From JAFHCF01 sp048497495 (GTDB lineage: Bacteria > Pseudomonadota > Alphaproteobacteria > Rhizobiales > Ancalomicrobiaceae): DNA of 50,982 nucleotides. The first letter of the stretch is position 1; each line of letters starts with the position of its first letter. The position numbers and the translations under genes were made by a program. Where the stretch lies: NCBI GenBank assembly GCA_048497495.1, contig JAFHCF010000200.1, forward strand, positions 1 to 50,982, written 5' to 3'. The notes beneath the pieces were generated by a model. It searched no databases, was not told the DNA's origin, and worked only from the letters and a program-made list of their open reading frames with translations. Below are positions 1 to 8,094 of this stretch, piece after piece.

Positions 1-40
1 CCCCTCCCCCCTTGTGGGGGAGGGACGGGGAGAGGGGTCT
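1..40. repeat. G/C-rich palindromic repeat, copy 1
   Basis: Blocks of C (CCCCTCCCCCC) and G (GGGGGAGGG) facing each other across a short loop, followed by GACGGGGAGAGGGG. It shares its core (CCCTCCC / GGGGGAGGGG) with copies at 40336, 40475 and 41576. This copy is read through by the tail of the DUF559 frame. It may continue left of the window. Confidence 0.6.
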
Positions 41-434
41 CGGGCGAAGCCCGATCGGGCCCTCGTTCCGCCGCCGCGTTCCAGACGACTTCGAGCACTG
101 CGTCCAACTCCGTCAGAACCTCGTTGTTCCAGAAGCGCAGGACACGATAGCCTTCGGTGGCGAGAAAGGCGTCACGACGGGCATCGTGTGCCAACCCGCG
201 GTCGGTTCCGTGCTGCCCGCCGTCGACCTCGACCACGAGGCGCACCGCGTGACAGCAGAAATCGGCGATGTAGGGACCGATCGGCACCTGGCGCCGAAAC
301 GTGAGACCGACGAAGCGGCGACCGCGAAGTTTGGACCACAGCCGTTCTTCCGCATCGGTCATGGCCGCTCTCAGCCGGCGCGCGTTGGCCCGCTGTGCGC
401 CATCGATCTCACGATGCGAGACGGCACGTTCCAT
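1..434 (-). CDS. DUF559 (endonuclease-like) protein, 3' end beyond window
   Basis: Open frame of at least 144 codons running off the left edge. The start ATG overlaps the pheS stop (TGATG), so it is translationally coupled to pheS. The translation carries the DUF559 core: an N-terminal helix ending in EERLWSKLRGRR (res. 29-40), RRQVPIGPYIADF (47-59), LVVEVDGGQH (66-75) and GYRVLRFWNNEV (95-106). DUF559 proteins have a Vsr/PD-(D/E)XK nuclease fold; Asp58, Glu69 and Asp71 are the likely metal-site residues by position. No experimental function is implied. The last visible residues (PETPLPVPPPQGG) are encoded by a G/C-rich palindromic repeat, so the natural C-terminus has probably been extended by repeat insertion. 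Confidence 0.8.
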   Translation of the reverse strand, partial: MERAVSHREIDGAQRANARRLRAAMTDAEERLWSKLRGRRFVGLTFRRQVPIGPYIADFCCHAVRLVVEVDGGQHGTDRGLAHDARRDAFLATEGYRVLRFWNNEVLTELDAVLEVVWNAAAERGPDRASPETPLPVPPPQGGR

Positions 435-1516
435 CACACGCTCAGCCCCCCGAACAACGTCGGCAGGTCGAGCGGCCGGAAGCCATAGTGCCTCAGCCAG
501 CGCACGTCGGCGTCGAAGAAGGCGCGCAGGTCGGGCATGCCGTATTTCAGCATGGCGATGCGGTCGATGCCCATGCCGAAGGCGAAGCCCTGATACTCGT
601 CCGGGTCGAGGCCGCAGTTCCTGAGCACGTTGGGGTGCACCATGCCGCAACCGAGGATCTCCAGCCAGTCGTCGCCCTCGCCGAACTTGATCTCCGGGCC
701 GGAGCGGTCGCAACGGATGTCGACCTCCATCGACGGCTCGGTGAAGGGGAAGAACGACGGCCGGAAGCGCATCTCGACCGAGGGCACCTCGAAGAACGCC
801 TTGCAGAACTCCTCCAGCACCCATTTCAGCGTGCCGATGGTCGAGACCTTGTCGATCACCAGCCCCTCGACCTGATGGAACATCGGCGTGTGGGTCTGGT
901 CGCTGTCGCAGCGATAGGTCCGCCCCGGCGCGATGACGCGGATCGGCGGTTTCGTCGACATCATGGTGCGCACCTGCACCGGCGAGGTGTGGGTGCGCAG
1001 GAGATGGCGCTTGCCGTCGGCCTTGGGCTCGAAGAAGAACGTGTCGTGCATCTCGCGGGCCGGATGGCCCTCGGGGAAGTTCAACGCCGTGAAGTTGTAG
1101 AAGTCGCTCTCGACGTCCGGTCCCTCGGCGACCGAGAAGCCCATGTCGGCGAAGATCGCCGACAACTCGTCGGTGACCTGGCTGATCGGGTGGATGCGGC
1201 CGGCGTTGGCCGGCGACGGCCACAAGGGCAGGGTGATGTCGTCGCTCTCGGCGGCGAGACGGGCGGCGAGCGCCGCGTCCTTCAGCACCCTGCGGCGGGC
1301 GGCGAGCACCTCGCCGATCCGGTCGCGCAAGCCGTTGATCGCCGGGCCCATGACCTTGCGTTCGTCGGGGCTCATGGTGCCGAGCGACTTCAAGAGGTCC
1401 GAGATCGTCCCCTTCTTGCCCAGGGCGCCGACGCGCAACGCCTCCAGGGCGGCTTCGTCCGCCGCCGCGTCGATGGCCGCGTGGAGGGTCTTCTCGAGAG
1501 TTTCGATGTCGCTCAT
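434..1516 (-). CDS. pheS: Phenylalanyl-tRNA synthetase alpha subunit
   Basis: Charges tRNA-Phe as the catalytic half of the cytoplasmic alpha2beta2 enzyme. The 360-residue length is normal for an alphaproteobacterial PheS. An N-terminal coiled coil (about res. 1-90) is followed by the class II synthetase core: motif 2 around TPMFHQVEG, the Phe-pocket region and motif 3 FAFGMGIDRIAMLKYG near the C-terminus. The ATG at 1516 gives the canonical N-terminus MSDIETLEK; the same frame stays open far upstream, antisense to aroA, but that part has no family match. The gene downstream is a DUF559 ORF rather than pheT, so pheT lies either beyond it or elsewhere. Confidence 0.97.
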   Translation of the reverse strand: MSDIETLEKTLHAAIDAAADEAALEALRVGALGKKGTISDLLKSLGTMSPDERKVMGPAINGLRDRIGEVLAARRRVLKDAALAARLAAESDDITLPLWPSPANAGRIHPISQVTDELSAIFADMGFSVAEGPDVESDFYNFTALNFPEGHPAREMHDTFFFEPKADGKRHLLRTHTSPVQVRTMMSTKPPIRVIAPGRTYRCDSDQTHTPMFHQVEGLVIDKVSTIGTLKWVLEEFCKAFFEVPSVEMRFRPSFFPFTEPSMEVDIRCDRSGPEIKFGEGDDWLEILGCGMVHPNVLRNCGLDPDEYQGFAFGMGIDRIAMLKYGMPDLRAFFDADVRWLRHYGFRPLDLPTLFGGLSV

Positions 1517-1701
1517 GGGGATCGCTCGATGATGGGGCAATCGCGCCGCCGGATCGGGCCGGCGGCCGCTCGTTGCCCGCTCTTCTAGCCACAAATGCGG
1601 CGCGGCGAAAGGCGGGAAGCGGCAGGCCGGCCATTCGGGCGGCCGGGGCGCGAGGCGAAGGCGTCCCGCGTCGCCGACGCCGGCGGGCGCGGCCGGCGTC
1701 T

Positions 1702-3048
1702 TCAGACCTCGGCGAAGTCGGCGCCGAGGCCCTCCATCAGGCCCCGGAACGACGGGAAGGAGGTGGCGATCATCGCCACGTCGTCGACGGTGACGGCCTC
1801 GTCGGCGGCCATCCCGAGCACCAGGAAGGCCATGGCGATGCGGTGGTCGAGATGGGTGGCGACGCGACCGCCGCCGATCCGCGCGCCCGCCAGACGGCCT
1901 GCGACGACCAGGCTGTTCTCCCCCTCCGTGCAGGCGATGCGGTTGGCCTCGAGGCCGCGCGCCACCGCCGCCAGCCGGTCGCTCTCCTTGACCCTGAGTT
2001 CCTCGAGCCCCTCCATCACCGTCGGCCCCTCGGCGAAGGCGGCGGCGATGGCGAGCACCGGATATTCGTCGATCATCGAGGGCGCCCGCTCCGGCGGCAC
2101 GACGACACCCTCGAGCCTCGAGGCGCGGACGTGGACGTCGCCGATGCGCTCGCCCCCCGACAGCCGCTCGTTCTCGATCGCGAGATCGCCGCCCATCTCG
2201 ATCAGCGTCTGGAACAGACCGGTGCGGAGCGGATTGAGCAGCACGTTCTCGATCGTCACGTCGGAGCCCGGCACGATCAGCCCGGCGACCACCGCGAAGG
2301 CGGCCGAGGACGGATCGCCCGGCACCACCACGTGCTGGGGTTTCAGGTTCGGCCGACCCTCGAGGCTGATGATTCGCTCGCCCGCCTCGCCCAGAGTCAC
2401 CGAGATCGCCGCGCCGAAGCCCGCGAGCATCCGCTCGGTGTGGTCGCGGGTGGCGATCGGCTCGATCACCGTGGTGATGCCGGGGGCGGAGAGGCCGGCC
2501 AGCAGCACCGCCGACTTCACCTGGGCCGAGGCCATCGGCACCCGGTAGGTGATCGGGATCGCCGTCCTCGGACCCTTGATGGAGAGCGGCAGGCGGTCGC
2601 CGACCCGCGCGATCACCTCGACGCCCATCTCGCGCAGCGGATCGAGCACCCGGCCCATCGGCCGGCGCGACAGCGAGGCGTCGCCGACGAAGGTGGCGGC
2701 GATGGCCTGGCCGCCGACCAGCCCCATGGTGAGGCGCGAGCCGGTGCCGGCATTGCCGAAATCGAGCACCTGCTCGGGCTCCAGCAGGCCGCCGACGCCG
2801 AGGCCGGCGACCGTCCAGGCGCCCTCGCCGGCGCGGTTGACGCCGGCGCCCAGCGCGGCCATGGCGGCGCCGGTGGCGAGCACGTCGTCGGCCTCCAGCA
2901 GGCCCTCGATGGTGGTCTCGCCCGAGGCCACCGCGCCGAACATCAGCGAGCGGTGCGAGATCGACTTGTCGCCGGGCACGCGGATCCGCCCGACGAGAGG
3001 CCCGCGGGGGCGAGACGAGAGGGGGGTGGGCGTTCCGGCGTGGGACAT
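1702..3048 (-). CDS. aroA: 3-phosphoshikimate 1-carboxyvinyltransferase (EPSP synthase, class II)
   Basis: Cytoplasmic enzyme of the shikimate pathway joining phosphoenolpyruvate to shikimate 3-phosphate. 448 residues. The N-terminal PGDKSISHRSLMFGA, DFGNAGTGSRLTMGLVGG (about 96-113), the MASAQVKSAVLLAG stretch and the C-terminal ELRVKESDRL and THLDHRIAM motifs are those of the class II group that includes Agrobacterium CP4 EPSPS. Where CP4 has the glyphosate-tolerance Ala (GNAAT) this protein has Gly101 (GNAGT), so tolerance is not predicted. A 185-bp gap to pheS suggests separate transcription. It diverges from the FYDLN gene. Confidence 0.97.
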   Translation of the reverse strand: MSHAGTPTPLSSRPRGPLVGRIRVPGDKSISHRSLMFGAVASGETTIEGLLEADDVLATGAAMAALGAGVNRAGEGAWTVAGLGVGGLLEPEQVLDFGNAGTGSRLTMGLVGGQAIAATFVGDASLSRRPMGRVLDPLREMGVEVIARVGDRLPLSIKGPRTAIPITYRVPMASAQVKSAVLLAGLSAPGITTVIEPIATRDHTERMLAGFGAAISVTLGEAGERIISLEGRPNLKPQHVVVPGDPSSAAFAVVAGLIVPGSDVTIENVLLNPLRTGLFQTLIEMGGDLAIENERLSGGERIGDVHVRASRLEGVVVPPERAPSMIDEYPVLAIAAAFAEGPTVMEGLEELRVKESDRLAAVARGLEANRIACTEGENSLVVAGRLAGARIGGGRVATHLDHRIAMAFLVLGMAADEAVTVDDVAMIATSFPSFRGLMEGLGADFAEV

Positions 3049-3263
3049 CGGCTGAGACCGTCGTGAGCGGGCGCGAGGAAGGTCGCACGTCCTATCACGG
3101 AAGGATCGGCCGCGTCACCCGGCCCCGATCCGCTCCGTTCGCGCCGGGGATTTTCGCGCCCGGGAGCGGGCGCCGGTGGGGGCGTCGCGACGATTGGCTA
3201 TTGACACGACGACGGCTTCGGACCAGAGGGAAACCCTCCTTTCCTCTATCCGCGAGACGATCC

Positions 3264-3641
3264 GTGGTGAAAAACGAACTCGGCACCAAGCGCCTCTGCC
3301 CTTCCTGCGGCTCCAAATACTACGATCTCGATCGCAGTCCGATCGTCTGTCCGAAGTGCGGCACGGTGTTCACCATCGCCGCGATTCAGATGCGCGCCAA
3401 GGCCGCGGCTCCCGTCGAGGAGGAAGAGGTCGAGGTCGAAGAAAACCTGCCGGTCGCCTTCGTCTCCCTCGAGGAGGCCGACGCCGAACAGAGCGGCGGC
3501 GAGGAAGTCCCCGACATCGAGGACGAGGAGATCGCCGACATCGACACCGGTGACGACGACACCTTCCTCGAGGAGGAGGAGGACGACGGCGACATCGAGG
3601 GCATCGACATCGACGTCGTCGCCGAAGACGAGGAACGCTGA
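3264..3641 (+). CDS. FYDLN acid-domain protein (TIGR02300 family)
   Basis: Small alphaproteobacterial protein of unknown role. The N-terminus (V-V-K-N-ELGTKRLCPSCGSKYYDLDR) is followed by a second CPKC, making a two-CxxC zinc-ribbon-like knuckle, then a long Glu/Asp-rich C-terminal half with pI far below neutral. I place the start at GTG 3264 because family members begin M-A-K-P-ELGTKR and a GAGACGA stretch lies just upstream; GTG 3267 is the alternative, and the frame is open further upstream without family similarity. About 125 residues. A TTGACA-like hexamer at 3201 could be a -35 element but no convincing -10 follows. Confidence 0.88.
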   Translation: MVKNELGTKRLCPSCGSKYYDLDRSPIVCPKCGTVFTIAAIQMRAKAAAPVEEEEVEVEENLPVAFVSLEEADAEQSGGEEVPDIEDEEIADIDTGDDDTFLEEEEDDGDIEGIDIDVVAEDEER

Positions 3642-3755
3642 CCCGGCACGGGTTCGAACTGGCGGAAAAACGCCAAATTCGCCCGAGACTTGCGGAAATT
3701 CCCCGAAGCGGTGGACAAAAATCCGACCCCGCGCTGAAAAAGGGGCTTGATCACC

Positions 3756-3783
3756 GGCGGCGATGCCTTTAGAGATCGCCGCC
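3756..3783 (+). other. Inverted repeat upstream of tRNA-Ala
   Basis: GGCGGCGAT (3756-3764) and ATCGCCGCC (3775-3783) form a perfect 9-bp stem with a 10-base loop between the FYDLN gene and the tRNA. There is no T-run, so it is not a textbook terminator. It may limit read-through into the tRNA or stabilise the upstream mRNA end. Confidence 0.4.
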
Positions 3784-3820
3784 GTCGCCTGGGCCATCCC
3801 AAACCCGGGTCGGAGAACGT

Positions 3821-3896
<76 letters not shown>

Positions 3897-3911
3897 ATTC
3901 TCCTCTTCAAG

Positions 3912-3935
3912 AACCGCGGCTCGCCGCGGTTTTTT
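3912..3935 (+). terminator. Intrinsic terminator of tRNA-Ala
   Basis: Perfect 8-bp stem AACCGCGG/CCGCGGTT with loop CTCG, running into a six-T tract. Ends the tRNA transcript. Confidence 0.9.
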
Positions 3936-4129
3936 GTTGCCCGCCGATCCGGCGTTCCTTCCTTCTTCCTTCGCTCTTCTTTCGGACGACCGTGAGGCTC
4001 CGATCACCGCCATGACCCCGGCGGTCGGCGACCGCGCGAGCGACCCCACGCGACGGTCGTCCGCCGGCGCGGTCGAATCAGCCGCCGCCGTCGTTGCGGC
4101 CGCCGTCGGGCATGTCGGCGCGGCGGCAT

Positions 4130-4350
4130 TCCCGAGATTGAAATCCTCGAAGACCGCGTTGCTCGGATCGGCGCCGTAGAGTTCCCAGGCGGTCGCCTTC
4201 ACCCCCGACAGATCGGCGTGGGAGAGGTCGGCGTCGTGCATCGGGACGTTGTCGAGCGTGGCGCCGGACAGATCGGCGCCCGACAAGTCGCGATTCGAGC
4301 AGGTCGGCTTGGCCGAAGGCCGCCGCCGTGAGCGAGCCGGTCAGGACCAT
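4130..4350 (-). pseudogene. Decayed secreted pentapeptide-repeat protein
   Basis: From ATG 4350 one frame reads MVLTGSLTAAAFGQAD, like a short signal peptide, then loses similarity near 4300. The adjacent frame picks up at once with CSNRDLSGADLSGATL, then DADLSHADLSG and FEDFNLGN, i.e. A(D/N)LSX pentapeptide repeats, and has no stop before it runs antisense through the tRNA. The first frame then offers a plausible end (DMPDGGRNDGGG, stop at 4078). Two opposing single-base indels, near 4300 and 4125, would explain this. The remainder of the 3936-4539 gap shows nothing else I can name. Confidence 0.45.
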
Positions 4351-4539
4351 CAGGTCTGACGCGCGACCCGGGGGCGTCCGGGATCGGCGTCGCGCGGACC
4401 CGCGTTCCACCCGGGCCCCGACAGGCCGAGAGCAGTTCGGTCGTCGTCGCCGACGACGAATACCGCGCCGTTCTCGCCCCCGGAGCACCGGCCGGGAGGC
4501 GCCGCGCGACGGCGGGTGCGTCGCGCGGTTGTTCGATGG

Positions 4540-5619
4540 TCAGCGGTCGGTGCAGGAGATGCAGGGGTCGACCGAGGCCTGGATGATCGCCAGATCGGCG
4601 AAGGGCTGGCCCGGCACCATCGCCTCGATCGCCGGGATGTTGACGAAGGAGGGCGTGCGGATCTTCACCCGCGCCGGGGTCTCGCCGCCGTCGGAGACGA
4701 CGTGGTAGATCGCCTCGCCGCGCGGCGCCTCGATCCGGATCGTCGCCTCGCCGGGGGGGATGGTCGGCCAGCCGTCGAGGGCGGCGATCGGACCGGCGGG
4801 CATGCCGGCGACCGCCGCCTCGATCAGTCGGATGCTCTCCAGCATCTCCTCCACCCGAACCACGACGCGGGCGAAGACGTCGCAGTCGGTTCGCAAGGAC
4901 GGGGTGAAGCCCAACTCGCCGTAGACGAGATAGGGTTCGTCGCGGCGCACGTCGATGTCGAGGCCCGAGGCCCGCGCCACCGGCCCGACCACGCCCCATT
5001 CGATCGCCTGTTCGCGGGTGAGCGGGCCGACGCCGACGAGGCGGGCGAGCGCCGTCGGGTTCTTGGTGAAGGCCGGCACCACGACGTCGACGAGCTTCGC
5101 CTTCAGCCGCGCCAGCGTGCCGCCGATGGCGGTGAGGTCGGGGAAGTCGCGGTTGACGCCGCCGATGCGGTTCATGCCGTAGTTGACGCGGTTGCCGGTC
5201 AACTGTTCGAGCAGATCCATCACCGCCTCGCGGGCCTGATAGACCTCCATGAACAGCGAGCGGAAGCCGATGTCCTCGGCCCCGACGCCGGCCCACAGGA
5301 GGTGCGAGTGCAGGCGCTCCAGTTCGGCGACGATGGTGCGGATATAGGCGGCGCGCGCCGGGATCTCGATGCCGGCGATCTTCTCCGCCGCCATGCAGAT
5401 CATCATCGAATGGGTGTTGGAGCAGATGCCGCACACCCGCTCGACCAGCGTGATCACCTCCATCCAGTTGCGTTTCTGGGCGAGGAGTTCGATGCCGCGA
5501 AAGGAGAAGCCGACCTCGATGTCGGCCGAGCGCATGATCTCGCCGTCACAGATCGCATTGACCTTGAAGGGCTCCTCGAGCGCCGGATGGTAGGGGCCGA
5601 TGGGGATGGTGAAGGCCAT
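4540..5619 (-). CDS. Group 4 [NiFe] hydrogenase large (catalytic) subunit, NuoD/CooH-like
   Basis: Catalytic subunit of a membrane-bound, inward-facing [NiFe] hydrogenase. The four nickel-binding cysteines are present: RVCGICSNTHS (Cys63, Cys66) and SVDPCISCTDR (Cys353, Cys356). At 359 residues it corresponds to the C-terminal half of HycE; the NuoC-like half is the separate gene upstream, as in Coo and Ech hydrogenases. The protein ends exactly at the Arg after the last CxxC, so the C-terminal extension normally removed by a maturation protease is absent, as reported for CooH. Last gene of the ten-gene operon, 6 bp after the NuoC-like gene. The identity as a hydrogenase rather than NuoD rests on both CxxC pairs. 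Confidence 0.95.
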   Translation of the reverse strand: MAFTIPIGPYHPALEEPFKVNAICDGEIMRSADIEVGFSFRGIELLAQKRNWMEVITLVERVCGICSNTHSMMICMAAEKIAGIEIPARAAYIRTIVAELERLHSHLLWAGVGAEDIGFRSLFMEVYQAREAVMDLLEQLTGNRVNYGMNRIGGVNRDFPDLTAIGGTLARLKAKLVDVVVPAFTKNPTALARLVGVGPLTREQAIEWGVVGPVARASGLDIDVRRDEPYLVYGELGFTPSLRTDCDVFARVVVRVEEMLESIRLIEAAVAGMPAGPIAALDGWPTIPPGEATIRIEAPRGEAIYHVVSDGGETPARVKIRTPSFVNIPAIEAMVPGQPFADLAIIQASVDPCISCTDR

Positions 5620-5625
5620 GGCAGA

Positions 5626-6108
5626 TCACTCCGAGGGTTCGAGCGCGACGACGCGGCGGCTGGCGCCACCTGTCGAAGGGGTGGCGCGGCTGGCGCCGCA
5701 CATGGGACCGCGCATCATACCGGTGGCGAACCCCTCCGGCCGCATCAACGGCTTGAGGTCGGGGTGGCCGGGGAAGTCGGTGTCGAAGAGGTCGTGGATC
5801 TCGCGCTCGGCCCAGGCGGCCGGGCGCATGTGGAGCGCCAGTGACGGCGCGGCGTTGCCGTGGGTGGTGGTGGCGACGTCGACGATGCGGTCGAGCCCGA
5901 CGAAGTGATAGACCAGCGCGGTCTCGCCGACGACGCCGAGCGGCGTCCCGGTGATCGCGCCGAGCCTCAGGTCGAGTGCCTCGATGGTCGCGGCCAGCGC
6001 CGCCGGCTCGATGTGGTCGACGTCGGCGCACAGGCCGCTGGCGGTGTGGCGCAGCGCCCGGAAGCCGGGCAGGGCCTCGAGCCTGGTGACGAGTTCGGCT
6101 TCGGTCAC
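5626..6108 (-). CDS. Hydrogenase NuoC-like subunit (HycE N-terminal/CooU-like)
   Basis: 160-residue counterpart of NuoC (30-kDa subunit), which bridges the small and large subunits of complex I-related hydrogenases. Recognised by the LVYHFVGLDRIVDVATTT stretch and the family signature WAEREIHDLFDTDFPGHPDLKPL toward the C-terminus. GTG start at 6108, overlapping the preceding ferredoxin stop as GTGA, with GGAGGTGA 4-11 nt upstream. Fused to the large subunit in E. coli Hyc/Hyf; here independent. Confidence 0.9.
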   Translation of the reverse strand: MTEAELVTRLEALPGFRALRHTASGLCADVDHIEPAALAATIEALDLRLGAITGTPLGVVGETALVYHFVGLDRIVDVATTTHGNAAPSLALHMRPAAWAEREIHDLFDTDFPGHPDLKPLMRPEGFATGMMRGPMCGASRATPSTGGASRRVVALEPSE

Positions 6109-6674
6109 GGCTTCACCTCCTCGGCAGGGGCGACGGTCGCCCGGATCGCCGGCAGTGCGCGCGGCACGCCCATGAAGGCGTCGCGGATGCGGGTGCTCGA
6201 GGTGCGGCGGCGGCAGTCCTCGCAGAGATCCTTCTCCGCCAGGGCCGTGCCGTCGAGCGCGCCGCGCAACATTTCTTCCTGCAGGACTTGCGGCATCGGC
6301 ACGTGCGGACGGCCGCAGCGGCCGCAGGCGACGAGCGCCGTCTCGTCGTGGAGGCGCACCTCCTCGCCGCGATCGGTCGCCGCCGGCGCCGCCGCCTCGA
6401 GGGTGATGGCGTGGGTCGGGCACCAGATCTCGCACAGCCCGCAATAGGAGCAGGCGCCGGAGTACCAGCTCCAGCCGATCGCCCGTTCGTCGACGGGTTC
6501 GACGGTGATCGCCTTGGGGGCGCAGACATGGGCGCAGGTGCCGCAGCCGGTGCACAGGGTGACGTCGTGGACGAGATGGCCGCGCAGAGCCGGCGGGGCG
6601 GGGCGGCGCACTTCCGGCACGCTGCTGCGCGTCGGGGCGAAGAGATTGGCGAGGACCGTCTGCAGCATGCTCAT
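6105..6674 (-). CDS. Hydrogenase polyferredoxin subunit (HycF/NuoI/CooX-like)
   Basis: 189-residue electron-transfer subunit carrying two [4Fe-4S] clusters: C41xxC44xxC47xxxC51 and C75xxC78xxC81xxxCP85. It would pass electrons from the soluble ferredoxin partner toward the small subunit. The C-terminal part has two further CxxC pairs (117/120 and 151/154), a zinc-ribbon-like or rubredoxin-like element also found in HycF proteins. The start ATG 6674 follows GAGGAGAG. It overlaps the NuoC-like gene by 4 nt and sits 11 bp after the NuoH-like gene. Confidence 0.92.
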   Translation of the reverse strand: MSMLQTVLANLFAPTRSSVPEVRRPAPPALRGHLVHDVTLCTGCGTCAHVCAPKAITVEPVDERAIGWSWYSGACSYCGLCEIWCPTHAITLEAAAPAATDRGEEVRLHDETALVACGRCGRPHVPMPQVLQEEMLRGALDGTALAEKDLCEDCRRRTSSTRIRDAFMGVPRALPAIRATVAPAEEVKP

Positions 6675-6685
6675 GACATCTCTCC

Positions 6686-7594
6686 TCACCACACCAGCCC
6701 GGCGGCGAGCGCCGCCAGCGAGGCGGTTCCACCCCAGATCCAGTAGAAGCGGAAGGCCTGCGCCAGCCGCAGTCGCGCCGTCACCGCCGACAGGAGCGAC
6801 AACCCGCCGAGGATCGCCACGCCGACCACCACATAGGTCGCCAGCGCCGCGAGCGGCGCGGCCGGCACCGGCACGAACAGCACGACGAAGAGTTCCGTCA
6901 GCACCACCACCTCGAGCGCATGGGCGAGTTCGAACAGGCCGAGCAACGGCCCGGAATATTCGATCAACCCGCCGGCGACGATCTCGCTCTCGGCATTGGC
7001 GATCGAGAACGGATTGAGCTTCAGCCGCGCCGGCAGGGCGAGCAGGAAGGCGAAACCGGCGACCACGTGGACGAGCCCGAAGGGCAGCGCCGCGATCACC
7101 GCGAGATCGAAGCTTCCCGCCTGCTCGGCCATGGCGACGATCGAGGCGAGGAAGGGCAGGTTGTAGGCGAGCGACATCAGCGCCTCGCGCATCGCCCCGA
7201 CCTCGCCGTAGACCGAGCGGCCGACGTAGCCCGCCAGCACTTCGGCGATCACCGGCACCTCGAGCAGGAACAACAGGACGACCACGTCGCCGGGCAGTCG
7301 CGGCGCCGGATTGCCGGGCATCGGCAGCAGCACCAGCGCGGCGGCGACCGCGGCCAGCGCGATCATCGGCAGGGCGACGAAGGTGATGCGATCGACCCCT
7401 TCCGGGATCACCGCGCGCTTGCCCATCAGCTTGGCGAAGTCGAAGAACGGCTGGAAGAACGGCGGACCTCGCCGCCCCTGCAGGCGGGCGACGATCTTGC
7501 GCATCAGCCACAGTTCGGTCCAGGCCAGCGGCGCGGCGATGAGAAGGCCCGGCCAGACCAGGAAGGCGAGGGCATAGGCGAGGACGGGGGTCAC
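6686..7594 (-). CDS. Hydrogenase membrane subunit, NuoH/HycD/CooK-like
   Basis: 302-residue, highly hydrophobic protein with about eight predicted membrane helices. It anchors the hydrophilic arm and contributes the proton/quinone-like cavity equivalent. Family motifs: RRGPPFFQPFFDFAKL (HycD-type loop replacing NuoH's RRGPN), FLLEVPVIAEVLAGYVG, and ANAESEIVAGGLIEYSG with its conserved acidic residues. GTG start at 7594 overlaps the NuoB-like stop (GTGA) and has AAAGGAGG 5 nt upstream. Confidence 0.93.
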   Translation of the reverse strand: MTPVLAYALAFLVWPGLLIAAPLAWTELWLMRKIVARLQGRRGPPFFQPFFDFAKLMGKRAVIPEGVDRITFVALPMIALAAVAAALVLLPMPGNPAPRLPGDVVVLLFLLEVPVIAEVLAGYVGRSVYGEVGAMREALMSLAYNLPFLASIVAMAEQAGSFDLAVIAALPFGLVHVVAGFAFLLALPARLKLNPFSIANAESEIVAGGLIEYSGPLLGLFELAHALEVVVLTELFVVLFVPVPAAPLAALATYVVVGVAILGGLSLLSAVTARLRLAQAFRFYWIWGGTASLAALAAGLVW

Positions 7595-8094
7595 GACGCC
7601 CTCCTTTCGGCGCGGGCGTCGGCGGCCTCCGCGCGCATGGCGATCTGATCTCGGGTCGCGCCTTCGCCGAGCAGGTGGGCGGCGCGGGCGATGCCGTCGA
7701 GGATCTGTTGCGGCCGGGGCGGACAGCCCGGCACCCAGACGTCGACCGGGATCACCGTGTCGAGCGAGGCGCCGAGCACCAACGGGCTCTCGGCGAAGAC
7801 GTTGCCGCTCGCCGGGCACGAACCCAGCGCGACGACGGCCTTGGGGCTCGGCATCTGCGACCACAGCGACGCCACGGCGCGCTTCGATCGTTCGGTCAGC
7901 GTCCCCGAGACCACCAGGATGTCGCAATGCTTCGGGGTGCCGTGGATCTGCACGCCGATCTGTTCGGCGTCGTAGCGCGGGCTCATGATCGGCGTCATCT
8001 CGATGTCGCAGCCGTTGCAGGAACCGGCGTTGATCCGGCACAGCCACGGCGACTTGCGCCGGGCGACGGAGAGGACGCGGGAGAGAAGGCTCAT
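7591..8094 (-). CDS. Hydrogenase small subunit, NuoB/HycG/CooL-like
   Basis: 167-residue subunit holding the proximal [4Fe-4S] cluster next to the nickel site. Ligands are the NuoB-type set Cys26 and Cys29 (AGSCNGCDIE), Cys93 (ALGSCPASGN) and Cys124 (VPGCPPRPQQ). The short, non-exported form without a Tat signal is typical of group 4 enzymes. Start ATG 8094 overlaps the previous stop (ATGA), implying coupled translation and matched stoichiometry. Confidence 0.95.
   Translation of the reverse strand: MSLLSRVLSVARRKSPWLCRINAGSCNGCDIEMTPIMSPRYDAEQIGVQIHGTPKHCDILVVSGTLTERSKRAVASLWSQMPSPKAVVALGSCPASGNVFAESPLVLGASLDTVIPVDVWVPGCPPRPQQILDGIARAAHLLGEGATRDQIAMRAEAADARAERRAS

Noticed and set aside
1702..3048. 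Glyphosate-insensitive EPSP synthase
   Set aside because: Although CP4-like overall, the key Ala of CP4 is Gly here (GNAGT), which predicts normal glyphosate binding.
1517..3088. Long minus-strand frame continuous with pheS, antisense-shifted across aroA
   Set aside because: Arg/Gly-rich translation with no family features, overlapping the convincing aroA frame; typical of open alternative frames in high-GC DNA.
3201..3229. TTGACA as a sigma70 promoter for the FYDLN gene
   Set aside because: No acceptable -10 at 16-18 bp spacing; left as a remark only.
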